Below are positions 1 through 6,487 of a stretch of DNA of 7,259 bases, in pieces. This stretch comes from Sneathiella sp. (GTDB lineage Bacteria > Pseudomonadota > Alphaproteobacteria > Sneathiellales > Sneathiellaceae). The number at the start of each line of letters is the position of its first letter. Within the stretch, counting starts at the first letter, position 1. Where the stretch lies: contig NVRR01000160.1 of the NCBI GenBank assembly GCA_002732675.1, positions 1 through 7,259 of the forward strand. Reading direction: 5' to 3'. Below the pieces are notes generated by a model. The model had not been told where the DNA came from. It saw only the letters and a list, made by a program, of their open reading frames with translations, and did not search any database. The position numbers were made by a program, and so were the translations under genes.

Positions 1-131
1 TACCCGGGAATGATCGACAACGGGAAATGGCCTACCGGTTCGGTATTAATCTGGTGATGTATACCCTGACCGGAAATTACAAAGCCGATCAGGTCCATAT
101 TCCCGCCATTCTGGAAAGGCTGGGCCAATGA
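1..131 (+). CDS. DUF4159 domain protein, C-terminal end (partial)
   Basis: This is the last 42 codons of a gene that starts upstream of the window, read in the frame beginning at base 3 and ending with TGA at 129-131. The visible peptide includes REMAYRFGINLVMYTLTGNY and ends in ILERLGQ. That closely resembles the end of the DUF4159 domain, which sits at the C-terminus of large membrane proteins whose N-terminus is BatA-like in alphaproteobacterial MoxR-DUF58 operons. The role of these proteins is not established. The stop codon overlaps the next start as ATGA (128-131), so the two genes are very likely co-transcribed and translationally coupled. The N-terminal membrane segments and most of the domain lie outside the window, so the family call rests on this tail and on the identity of the downstream neighbour. 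Confidence 0.8.
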   Translation, partial: PGNDRQREMAYRFGINLVMYTLTGNYKADQVHIPAILERLGQ

Positions 132-2215
132 ATAATCCATTGGCCCATGAACTGCATTTCAGCCCATATATTCCGATAGAATGGCTCCTTGGCTTGGCCC
201 TGCTATCCGCTGTCATTCTGACTCTCGGATTATGGCAACGGGGGCGCGGGACACTATGGCGGGCGAGCCTTCTGGGCGTTTTTCTTCTCTTACTGGCAAA
301 TCCGGTGCTTATCTCCGAAAAGCGGAAATTTATTGACGATATAGCCCTGATCATTCTCGACGAAACCGACAGCCAGAAAATAGGCGGTCGCCGCGCGGCA
401 ATGCAGCGCGCCTATACTGATCTTAAAGCGAAGCTTGAGGCCGCCGATAATCTGCAAGTGGAAACTGTCACTGTTCGAAACAATATCAACAGGCTTTCCG
501 GTGATGAGGGCGGCAGTCATATATTTGCCGCCCGCCATCAGGCACTTAAGAATATCTCCGCCGATCGCATCGCCGCCACTGTCATTATCACGGATGGCCA
601 GCTTCACGATATTCCGAAACCGGACGAGCTTGATAAAGCCGAAGGGCCAATACACTTTCTGCTGACGGGCGAAAAGAATGAAAAGGATCGCGTGCTGGAG
701 GTCGTCAAGGCGCCAGCTTTCGGGATCGTCAATCAACCGCTACAGCTGGTTGTGAAGGTCGACGACTTTGGCCTTACCGAGCCGATTGTTGCCACGCGGC
801 TCTCGGTAAAACTGGATGGGGAGGTGATCCAGACCAAATTGGCCGAGATTGGCAAAGACGTGGAAATAGAGCTAACCCTGCACCATGGCGGTCCTAATTT
901 TGTCGAAGTCAGCGTTGATCCGCTGGACGGCGAACTCACGAACAGGAATAACAACACCTATATTACCATCAATGGCGTACGTGACCGACTGCAAGTGCTT
1001 TTGGTCTCTGGCGAGCCCCATATGGGCGAGCGTGGCTGGCGCAATATCCTGAAATCCGATCCGTCCGTTGACCTCGTCCATTTTACCATCCTCCGGCCGC
1101 CTGAAAAACAGGATAGCACACCGATTACGGAACTCTCGCTTATCGCCTTTCCCTTCCGGGATTTGTTCGAAAAGCGGCTCAATGACTTTGATCTGGTTAT
1201 TTTCGACCGGTATCGCCGCCGCAATGTCCTGCCCAACTCCTATATCCGCAATATCGCTGACTATGTAAAAAATGGCGGGGCATTACTGGAGGCTGCGGGG
1301 CCGTCCTTCGCGACACCCCTCAGTCTCTACCGAACCCCCCTTGCCGAAATTCTGCCTGGCGCGCCCACAGGACATGTCTTTAATGAAGGCTTCGTCCCGG
1401 CAATCAGCAAAATCGGCGAGAGGCATCCGGTGACCGCGCTTTTAAAATCGGCCGATAACGGTGGTCGCGACTGGGGTCGATGGTTCCGCATGATCGAAGC
1501 GGAGGCGAAAAGCGGGACGACCCTTATGACCGGGCCTAGCGAGAAACCCTTGCTTATTTTGGAAAAGCAAGGCGATGGACGGGTGGCTCAACTTCTATCA
1601 GATCATGCCTGGCTTTGGGGTCGTGGGTTTGAAGGCGGCGGCCCGCAATCTGAATTACTCAGACGTATTTCCCATTGGCTGATGAAGGAGCCAGAGCTGG
1701 AAGACGAGCAACTCAGCGCTGTTGTTGAGGGAAATAACCTTGTTATTTACCGCCGCTCCCTCAGTGAAGAAACGGCGACTGTGACAGTAACGGATCCAGA
1801 CGGTACCATCTCCTCCGTGCAGCTTGGACAGACTGAAAATGGGGCTCAAACCGGCACGGTCCCTATTCTGACCAGTGGTTTGCATGTCTTGGAAGACGGC
1901 GATCTTAAATCATTGGTGGCGGTTGGCGCATTGAACCCCAGGGAGCTTCGGGATATTCGGGCAACAGCGGGGAAAATTGGACCCGTTGCCAAGGCGACCG
2001 GCGGCGGCATTCGCTGGCTCAATGCCGACGGATTGCCGGACCTTCGAAGGACCAGGCCCGGCAACAGCCAATCGTCCGACTACTGGTTTGGTCTTCGGGT
2101 GAATGAGAATTACGATGTCACTGGCTATAGTCGCCAGTCGATGGTCCCGCCGCTGCTGGCGCTTTTACTCACCTTAAGTTTTCTGTGCCTCGGCTGGTGG
2201 CGAGAGGGTCGGTGA
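128..2215 (+). CDS. Membrane-anchored VWA-like / GATase1-like protein of the MoxR-DUF58-DUF4159 operon
   Basis: A 695-residue protein of unknown precise function. Two hydrophobic helices lie near the N-terminus (about 19-37 and 43-62) and one at the very C-terminus (about 673-691), so a large soluble region is held between membrane anchors. Residues about 70-185 resemble a von Willebrand A fold: ALIILDETDS gives a D78-x-T80-x-S82 version of the DxSxS metal site, and IITDG at 153-157 fits a later strand with D156. Residues about 288-450 resemble a class I glutamine amidotransferase-like fold (VLLVSGEPH from 290, NGGALLEAAGPSF from 382), but this region has no cysteine that could be a nucleophile, so it is probably non-catalytic. 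In this operon type, MoxR ATPases and VWA proteins are thought to act together in chaperone-like or assembly roles; that function is inferred here. Translation starts at the ATGA overlap with the preceding gene. Its 3' end overlaps the convergent acetyltransferase gene by 42 bp. Confidence 0.85.
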   Translation: MNNPLAHELHFSPYIPIEWLLGLALLSAVILTLGLWQRGRGTLWRASLLGVFLLLLANPVLISEKRKFIDDIALIILDETDSQKIGGRRAAMQRAYTDLKAKLEAADNLQVETVTVRNNINRLSGDEGGSHIFAARHQALKNISADRIAATVIITDGQLHDIPKPDELDKAEGPIHFLLTGEKNEKDRVLEVVKAPAFGIVNQPLQLVVKVDDFGLTEPIVATRLSVKLDGEVIQTKLAEIGKDVEIELTLHHGGPNFVEVSVDPLDGELTNRNNNTYITINGVRDRLQVLLVSGEPHMGERGWRNILKSDPSVDLVHFTILRPPEKQDSTPITELSLIAFPFRDLFEKRLNDFDLVIFDRYRRRNVLPNSYIRNIADYVKNGGALLEAAGPSFATPLSLYRTPLAEILPGAPTGHVFNEGFVPAISKIGERHPVTALLKSADNGGRDWGRWFRMIEAEAKSGTTLMTGPSEKPLLILEKQGDGRVAQLLSDHAWLWGRGFEGGGPQSELLRRISHWLMKEPELEDEQLSAVVEGNNLVIYRRSLSEETATVTVTDPDGTISSVQLGQTENGAQTGTVPILTSGLHVLEDGDLKSLVAVGALNPRELRDIRATAGKIGPVAKATGGGIRWLNADGLPDLRRTRPGNSQSSDYWFGLRVNENYDVTGYSRQSMVPPLLALLLTLSFLCLGWWREGR

Positions 2216-2704
2216 CGGGGCGCCGTCAACCAACCCGCTCACACCCTCAAGCGCGCCTTCTTTGAGTTCCTTGATCAGAAACCGCCGCGCAGCAACCGGA
2301 CCCGGAAATTTGAACCCCAAAGCTGACGCGCTCTGAAAGCCGAACTGTTCATAATATTCTGGATCCCCGACCAGCACGACAATCTTGTGACCGAGCTCCG
2401 TCGCCACAGCCAGGCTTTTTTGAATAAGGGACACACCGATTTTTTGTCCCTGCCGCTCAGGCTGAACAGCAATGGGCCCCAGCAATAACGCAGCTGTCTT
2501 GCCCGCAATTACCAAGGGCCAATAGCGAATGGTGGCGATAAGATCAGCACCATCGCGAACCACAAAACTCAGTTCCGGAATCTTCGTAAGGCAGGCACGT
2601 ATTTTATAAGCGGTCTTTTCGACCCGCTCCGGGCCAAAGCATGTATCGAGCAAAGGCTCTATGAGGACGGCGTCTTCGGGCCGTTCGTGAATAATCTGGG
2701 GCAT
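2174..2704 (-). CDS. GNAT family N-acetyltransferase (YhbS/COG3153-like)
   Basis: A 176-residue cytoplasmic protein with the GNAT fold, predicted to move an acetyl group from acetyl-CoA to an unknown amine. The N-terminal strand-helix (IIHERPEDAVLIEPLLDTCF), the central strand LLLGPIAVQPE (73-83) and the late motif VGDPEYYEQFGF (112-123) are characteristic of the YhbS subgroup. The acetyl-CoA loop reads Q85-G-Q-K-I-G90, where the usual pattern Q/R-x-x-G-x-G/A has glycine at the fourth position; here it is K88, which may weaken cofactor binding. The last ~20 residues are rich in proline, serine and alanine and extend past the fold. That tail is encoded opposite the C-terminal membrane helix of the convergent gene. 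The start is the only ATG in frame before the conserved N-terminus, preceded by a weak GGA about 8 nt upstream. The gene appears monocistronic. The substrate cannot be predicted. Confidence 0.88.
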   Translation of the reverse strand: MPQIIHERPEDAVLIEPLLDTCFGPERVEKTAYKIRACLTKIPELSFVVRDGADLIATIRYWPLVIAGKTAALLLGPIAVQPERQGQKIGVSLIQKSLAVATELGHKIVVLVGDPEYYEQFGFQSASALGFKFPGPVAARRFLIKELKEGALEGVSGLVDGAPSPTLSPPAEAQKT

Positions 2705-2906
2705 GACGGTATTCCATTTATATGGGATTGTATAAGGGGCCTCTTGGAAGAGCCCGAAACCGTCACGAAAAATCGTTTGGAAAAAGCAGGCAGTATCAAG
2801 CGGCGCGGTGGGGCGCGTCTGCTCGTCGTCGTCGTATGATGCTCAATATTTCCATTCAGGCGATTTAGCACAGGAGGATATCGAAGGGAAGAAAATAAAT
2901 CCCCAC

Positions 2907-2935
2907 TTGCCCCGGCAAATTGGGCGCGCTAGTCT
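2907..2935 (+). promoter_or_regulatory. Candidate weak promoter for the flavin reductase gene
   Basis: TTGCCC (2907-2912) and TAGTCT (2930-2935) are separated by 17 bp, the optimal sigma-70 spacing. The -35 matches TTGACA at 4 of 6 positions and the -10 matches TATAAT at only 3 of 6. The predicted transcript would start about 45 bp before the ATG at 2988. The first copy of the TGGGCGCGC repeat lies across the spacer and -10. The assignment is tentative because both boxes are poor. Confidence 0.25.
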
Positions 2936-2963
2936 TTAGCCATGAAATGGGCGCGCACTCTTT
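2917..2963 (+). repeat. Imperfect direct repeat upstream of the flavin reductase gene (possible operator)
   Basis: Two similar units lie head to tail. Unit 1 (2917-2937) is AAAT-T-GGGCGCGC-TAG-TCTTT and unit 2 (2945-2963) is AAAT-GGGCGCGC-AC-TCTTT. The shared core TGGGCGCGC occurs at 2921-2929 and again at 2948-2956, 27 bp apart start to start, and both are flanked by AAAT and TCTTT. The pair sits 25-71 bp before the start codon, over and just downstream of a candidate promoter, where a transcription factor site would be expected. The binding protein is unknown. Confidence 0.5.
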
Positions 2964-2987
2964 CTGTAGGTACTGGAGATTTTTTGT

Positions 2988-3605
2988 ATGTTTTATAAGC
3001 CCTCGGAGCCCCATGGCCTCCGGCATAACCCCTTCAAGGCATTGATTGCCCCGCGCCCGATTGGCTGGATCAGCAGTCTCGACGAAGAAGGCGGGGTCAA
3101 CCTCGCACCGTTCAGCTTTTTCAACGCCATGGCTGATAATCCACCGATTGTCGCCCTCGGCATCAACGGGAATCACCCGGAAGGCGGCGCTAAGGATACC
3201 CTTCGCAATATCGAACGCACCGGTGAATTCGTCTGTAATATGGTCACCTATAATCTCCGCGATGGCATGAACGCCACCTCGGCCTTAGTGCCCCGTGCTG
3301 TCAATGAATTTGAGCTCGCCGGTCTCACACCAACTCCGTCCGAGCTCGTCAAGCCGCCTCGGGTTCTGGAAAGTTCCGCCCATCTGGAATGCGTCTATTG
3401 GAAGACCCTGGATCTGCCGTCCAATGATCCGAACCACAAGAATTCCATGTTGTTAGGCGAAGTGATCGGCATTCATATCAGTGACGATATCCTGACGGAC
3501 GGTATGGTCGATATGACAAAATACCAACCGCTGGCTCGGCTAGGATATATGGATTATTGTTACGTGAATAATGCGTTTTCCCTCAACCGGCCGGGCGAGG
3601 ATTAG
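2988..3605 (+). CDS. Flavin reductase family protein (FMN-binding split barrel)
   Basis: A 205-residue cytoplasmic protein of the flavin reductase-like family (DIM6/NTAB group), which binds FMN and often reduces flavin with NAD(P)H for a partner oxygenase; some members have other redox roles. The signature lies in the N-terminal third: APRPIGWISS (21-30), then NLAPFSFFNA (38-47) and NPPIVALGI (51-59), the strands and loop that hold FMN phosphate and isoalloxazine. KDTLRNIERTGEFVCNMV (69-86) is also typical of the family. The C-terminal GEVIGIHISDDIL region completes the barrel. The length is normal. The ATG at 2988 is preceded by GGAG (2975-2978), 9 nt away. No oxygenase gene is adjacent, so the physiological partner cannot be read from context. 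It ends 5 bp from the convergent DUF1194 gene with no clear terminator between them. Confidence 0.9.
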   Translation: MFYKPSEPHGLRHNPFKALIAPRPIGWISSLDEEGGVNLAPFSFFNAMADNPPIVALGINGNHPEGGAKDTLRNIERTGEFVCNMVTYNLRDGMNATSALVPRAVNEFELAGLTPTPSELVKPPRVLESSAHLECVYWKTLDLPSNDPNHKNSMLLGEVIGIHISDDILTDGMVDMTKYQPLARLGYMDYCYVNNAFSLNRPGED

Positions 3606-3610
3606 ACTAT

Positions 3611-4297
3611 TCAGACCCCCTGCCAGGTCCCGCGAATTTCTCGCACCAGCTTCGAGGTAATTGCGCGGGCAAAATCGTCATAGCCGCGCGCAAGCTCGGT
3701 AAAGGCGCCGGGGCCGCCAATCACATGTTGCCGGTAATAAATCTCCAGGTCCGAACGACCGTCGAGGATGGGCAAACCGTTGATAATGATCCCGTCACCG
3801 ACAACCCGGTCCCGCGCCGCCTCCGGCGATGCCCCGATAGAGGATTTACCGTCGCCTGAAACGTCAATGACCCTGTGCTGCGAAAAATTACTGTCCTTTG
3901 CAAACAGGGAATGGGCGTGATCAAGCGCGTCGGAAATCGCTGTTCCGCCATATGGGAAAGCCCGCGGCACATTATCCAGGCTATCGGCGAATGCGCGGGC
4001 TTCTTCAGGGCCGGAAATAACCCGCCAACCCAGCATCACCTGTTGCTCATCCAGCCCTGCCCAATGGGTGACGGTCACACTGATCTGGCCTATGGGACCT
4101 GCGGCAATCGCTTCTATGACTTGCTCATCGCGAAAGGCACTAGCAAACCCTTGCATCTGTAAATTATACTCGTCCCAACTGACGCTGGAGGAAACATCAA
4201 TGGCCAGAACCAGCTGCATATCCACATCGGCCGCGTCGGCCGGCCGGGCTGCGCCCGTCATGAGTATCAGTGTCAGCAGCAATAAAAGCCGCGCCAT
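3611..4297 (-). CDS. Exported DUF1194 protein with a von Willebrand A-type fold
   Basis: A 228-residue protein predicted to be exported to the periplasm or outside. The N-terminus (MARLLLLLTLILMTGAARPADA) is a standard Sec signal peptide with likely cleavage after ADA near residue 22, and no lipobox cysteine. The mature part is a single VWA-like DUF1194 domain with what appears to be a complete metal (MIDAS) site: DVSSS gives D34, S36 and S38; GGTAISDAL gives T119; and VIDVSGDG gives D145 and D149. VWA domains with an intact site bind protein ligands through a divalent metal; no specific role is known to me for this family. The start is supported by AAGGA (plus-strand 4304-4308) 6 nt upstream of the ATG. 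The gene is divergent from the AsmA gene and shares its repeat-rich control region. Weak boxes TTGCCC and TAGAAC on the minus strand, 18 bp apart (about 4327-4356), could be its promoter. Confidence 0.88.
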   Translation of the reverse strand: MARLLLLLTLILMTGAARPADAADVDMQLVLAIDVSSSVSWDEYNLQMQGFASAFRDEQVIEAIAAGPIGQISVTVTHWAGLDEQQVMLGWRVISGPEEARAFADSLDNVPRAFPYGGTAISDALDHAHSLFAKDSNFSQHRVIDVSGDGKSSIGASPEAARDRVVGDGIIINGLPILDGRSDLEIYYRQHVIGGPGAFTELARGYDDFARAITSKLVREIRGTWQGV

Positions 4298-4360
4298 GTA
4301 TTTTCCTTAAACTAGATTATTGACCTCGTTCTACCAGTTTATCCAATATACGGGCAAAAT

Positions 4361-4413
4361 TGTGACATAAATCTCGGTTAGATTTTTCTGTCACCAGTTT
4401 TAATTTATGTCAT
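4361..4413. promoter_or_regulatory. Cluster of three TGACA elements with a perfect 10-bp inverted repeat (possible operator)
   Basis: TGACATAAAT at 4363-4372 and its exact reverse complement ATTTATGTCA at 4403-4412 form a perfect inverted repeat with a 30-bp spacer. A third, related element lies between them on the minus strand: TTTTTCTGTCA at 4383-4393 reads TGACAGAAAAA in reverse. The common core is TGACA[T/G]AAA. The cluster lies 51-101 bp upstream of the AsmA start, and 66-116 bp upstream of the DUF1194 start on the other strand, so it could control either or both. CTGTCAC resembles a Pho-box half-site, but the 18-bp spacing of the two same-strand elements does not fit the usual 11-bp period. 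The regulator is unknown. Confidence 0.5.
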
Positions 4414-4419
4414 TATAAA
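4391..4419 (+). promoter_or_regulatory. Candidate AsmA promoter with strong -10 and poor -35
   Basis: TATAAA (4414-4419) is a good -10 box. The hexamer 17 bp upstream, TCACCA (4391-4396), matches TTGACA at only 3 positions and overlaps the middle TGTCAC element. The right arm of the inverted repeat fills the spacer and ends one base before the -10. A weak -35 overlapping a repeat element would fit an activator-dependent or repressible promoter, but this is inferred from position only. A separate TTGACC at 4320-4325 has no good partner box. Confidence 0.35.
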
Positions 4420-4453
4420 ATCTAGAGAAATTTCGGATCAGTCGGTGCCCGAT

Positions 4454-4459
4454 GGAGGG
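4454..4459 (+). promoter_or_regulatory. Ribosome binding site deciding the AsmA start
   Basis: GGAGGG, a near-perfect Shine-Dalgarno sequence, lies 4 nt before the ATG at 4464. It also overlaps an in-frame upstream ATG at 4452, whose own upstream bases (GTCGGTGCCCG) hold no convincing site. The MKKFIYG start at 4464 also gives a normal positively charged N-terminus before the membrane helix, so it is preferred over the MEGN start four codons upstream. Confidence 0.75.
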
Positions 4460-4463
4460 AAAT

Positions 4464-6473
4464 ATGAAAAAGTTTATCTATGGACTAGTGGTAATTCTGG
4501 TTGTTATCATTGCGGTCGCCGTCGCGCTGCCTTTCATCGTCCCGATCGAGCGGGTTAAGAAGGAGCTGATCACGGTGGCCAACGACGCCACGGGCCGGCA
4601 ACTTGCCATCGATGGCGATTTCAGTTTATCAATCTTCCCGGTTCTAGGCCTCAAGGCCTCCGACGTGTCTTTTTCCAATGCGGAAGGAGCACAAAACCCT
4701 GACATGGTGTCAATCGAAAGTCTGGTTCTGCAGCTGAACCTGCTCCCGCTGTTGAGCGGAAATGTTCAAGTCGATGAATTCGTACTGACCAAGCCTGTCA
4801 TCAATCTGGAAATGGACAAGAACGGCAAAGGCAACTGGATATTCGACAGCGCCAAATCTGACAGCGCCAAACCTTCCGAGAAAAATGAGAAAAATGACGG
4901 CGAGGCAATGGACCTTGGTATTTCCGATTTGAACCTCGGTGATGTTCGGATCATTGGCGGTACAGTTCGTTTCATTGATCAGAAATCGGGCACAAATATT
5001 ACCCTTGATGACGTTAATCTGGATGTCATTCTCACCGGTCTTGACGATCCGTTTGAGGTCCGGGGAAGCGCTGTTTGGAACGCCGAAAAAACCGAGCTGG
5101 AATTGAAAGTCGGCTCATTGCGGGCCATGCTGGAAAATCAGCAGACAACGACAAACGCCGATATCAAATCAAAGAATGTCACCCTGACATACGGCGGTAC
5201 CGTTCAAACCCTGACCCCGCTGGTGCTTAGCGGCACGACAACCCTGGATATTCCTTCGGTGCGGAATTTAGCCGCCTGGGTCGGCCAGCCGCTTGAGGTT
5301 GAAGGCGACAGCTTTGGACCGCTTAACGTCAGCGGTGAGGTCAAGGTCAACGATACTAAATACAGCTTTACAAACGCCACTATCGCCTTCGACAAGATCA
5401 ATGGCGTCGGCGATTTCTCCGTTGATCTTGGTGGTAAGGTTCCAGACCTTGTTGGCAAGCTCGCGCTCGAAAGCCTTGATATAAATCCATATCTGCCCGC
5501 CGAAAAGGACGAATCTGCGACTACCTCGACGGCTGCTCCTGCCAAGAAGCCGGGAGAGAAATGGGATAGCACGCCAATCGATCTTTCCGGATTTAAGCAG
5601 GCAAATGCCAAATTTGACTTCTCTGTTCAGGAAATACTGGTTAAAAAAGTCAAAATCGGTCGCAGCGCCCTTGCGATGACGTTAAAAGACGCGATCTTTA
5701 ATCTCACCTTGTCGGAATTCAGCCTCTATGACGGCAGCGGCACTGGGTCTGTCCGCATTGACGCCCAAAACCCGACGTTAAAAATCGCTAAATCCTTTTC
5801 GATCAAGGGAATTCAGTTAAATCCCCTACTGACCGACGCCGCAGATTTCAAGAGACTCGAAGGAACCGGCCTGTTCCAGATTGACGCAACCACGACCGGG
5901 AAATCGCAGGCCGACATGGTTGCGGCCCTCAACGGCAGCGGGCAATTTCTGTTTGAAGACGGCTCCATATCAGGCGTCAATCTTGCTGCCATGGCACGCA
6001 ACATCACCACTGCCTTCACCAGCACGGGCGAAACCCAAAAAACGGACTTCGCCGAATTGTCCGGCACCTTCCAGATAAAGAACGGTGTCCTCACCAATAA
6101 CGATTTGTCCATGCTGAACCCGTTCATCCGCCTCACCGGTGCAGGTACTGTTCAGCTGCCACCCCAAACCTTGAACTACAGGATAGAGCCGAAACTAGTG
6201 GCGACATCAACAGGGCAAGGCGGATCTGAGGCCGCCGGGATCGCCGTGCCGATCATTGTGTCAGGACCCTGGGATAACCTTAAATTTGCCCCTGACCTTG
6301 CGGGTGTTCTTAAAAATGCTGCGAACCCTGAAGGTATCAAACAATTGATTGAGGGCGCCAAAGGATCGGACGGCGGATTGAAAGATATCCTTAAAGGGGT
6401 GAAGGACAAAGACCCTGATGCCGTCAAGAGCCTACTGGATGCCGCAGGTGGATTATTTGGCAAGAAAAAATAG
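4464..6473 (+). CDS. AsmA family envelope protein
   Basis: A 669-residue protein with one N-terminal membrane helix (about 4-26) and a long periplasmic part. Residues 27-125 match the AsmA N-terminal region (RVKKELITVANDATGRQLAI, then ASDVSFSNAEG and LLPLLSGNVQVDEFVL). The repeating beta-strand pattern of the middle, and the C-terminal region about 440-600 (NGSGQFLFEDGSISGVNLAAM near 490, GVLTNNDLSML, LTGAGTVQLPPQTLNYRI), match the AsmA/AsmA_2 C-terminal region. Known AsmA-like proteins (TamB, YhdP, YdbH) form beta-groove bridges that help move phospholipids between the two membranes; shorter AsmA members affect outer-membrane assembly. Two charged low-complexity linkers occur at about 128-148 and 347-372, the first containing tandem duplications. 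The C-terminus is a lysine/glycine/aspartate-rich tail. The start is chosen by the Shine-Dalgarno sequence at 4454. The gene is probably monocistronic, with a likely terminator hairpin following it. Confidence 0.9.
   Translation: MKKFIYGLVVILVVIIAVAVALPFIVPIERVKKELITVANDATGRQLAIDGDFSLSIFPVLGLKASDVSFSNAEGAQNPDMVSIESLVLQLNLLPLLSGNVQVDEFVLTKPVINLEMDKNGKGNWIFDSAKSDSAKPSEKNEKNDGEAMDLGISDLNLGDVRIIGGTVRFIDQKSGTNITLDDVNLDVILTGLDDPFEVRGSAVWNAEKTELELKVGSLRAMLENQQTTTNADIKSKNVTLTYGGTVQTLTPLVLSGTTTLDIPSVRNLAAWVGQPLEVEGDSFGPLNVSGEVKVNDTKYSFTNATIAFDKINGVGDFSVDLGGKVPDLVGKLALESLDINPYLPAEKDESATTSTAAPAKKPGEKWDSTPIDLSGFKQANAKFDFSVQEILVKKVKIGRSALAMTLKDAIFNLTLSEFSLYDGSGTGSVRIDAQNPTLKIAKSFSIKGIQLNPLLTDAADFKRLEGTGLFQIDATTTGKSQADMVAALNGSGQFLFEDGSISGVNLAAMARNITTAFTSTGETQKTDFAELSGTFQIKNGVLTNNDLSMLNPFIRLTGAGTVQLPPQTLNYRIEPKLVATSTGQGGSEAAGIAVPIIVSGPWDNLKFAPDLAGVLKNAANPEGIKQLIEGAKGSDGGLKDILKGVKDKDPDAVKSLLDAAGGLFGKKK
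4845..4895 (+). repeat. Two adjacent in-frame tandem duplications in the AsmA linker
   Basis: GACAGCGCCAAA plus three bases occurs twice in tandem as a 15-bp unit (4845-4859 and 4860-4874; the first 12 bases are identical, the last three TCT versus CCT). Three bases later the 9-bp unit GAGAAAAAT is repeated exactly (4878-4886 and 4887-4895). Both units are multiples of three and add DSAK(S/P) and EKN steps to a charged linker (residues 128-144), so the reading frame is kept. Confidence 0.85.
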
Positions 6474-6487
6474 CGGAAAACCACGTC

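Larger units (their letters stand above)
2705..2987. other. Divergent intergenic region between GNAT and flavin reductase genes
   Basis: These 283 bp separate two divergent genes and hold no convincing gene. They contain a short imperfect hairpin at 2737-2755 (GGGCcTCT / AGAGCCC), a possible 31-codon TTG-started reading frame on the plus strand (2744-2839) ending in four valine codons, and an imperfect direct repeat just upstream of the flavin reductase gene (see its own entry). Promoters for both flanking genes should lie here, but no strong sigma-70 match stands out. On the minus strand, TATACAAT (2726-2733) lies about 22 bp upstream of the acetyltransferase start and is a possible -10 element. 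Confidence 0.6.

Noticed and set aside
290..736. 148-codon minus-strand frame inside the large membrane protein gene.
   Set aside because: It is antisense to a strongly supported coding region and shows no family features; it is a shadow frame.
2737..2755. GGGCcTCT/AGAGCCC hairpin as a terminator or regulatory RNA.
   Set aside because: The stem has a bulge, there is no T-run on either strand, and it lies upstream of both divergent genes instead of after one.
2659..2871. Minus-strand 70-codon open frame overlapping the GNAT start region.
   Set aside because: It overlaps the well-supported GNAT N-terminus in another frame, has low-complexity Arg/Pro/Ser/Thr composition and resembles no family I know.
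2942..2998. 18-codon frame (MKWARTLSVG...) overlapping the flavin reductase start, as a possible leader peptide.
   Set aside because: No ribosome site precedes it and its sequence is largely formed by the direct repeat; a chance frame is more likely.
3875..4310. Plus-strand frames opposite the DUF1194 gene.
   Set aside because: The minus-strand gene has a signal peptide, an intact metal site and a ribosome site, while the opposite frames show no recognisable domain.
4389..4413. Canonical Pho box.
   Set aside because: CTGTCAC and ATGTCAT resemble the half-sites, but they start 18 bp apart instead of 11, so a PhoB assignment is not supported.
4452..4463. Upstream in-frame ATG giving a four-residue longer AsmA protein (MEGN-MKK).
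   Set aside because: The GGAGGG ribosome site overlaps this ATG and is correctly spaced only for the ATG at 4464; the longer form has no ribosome site of its own.
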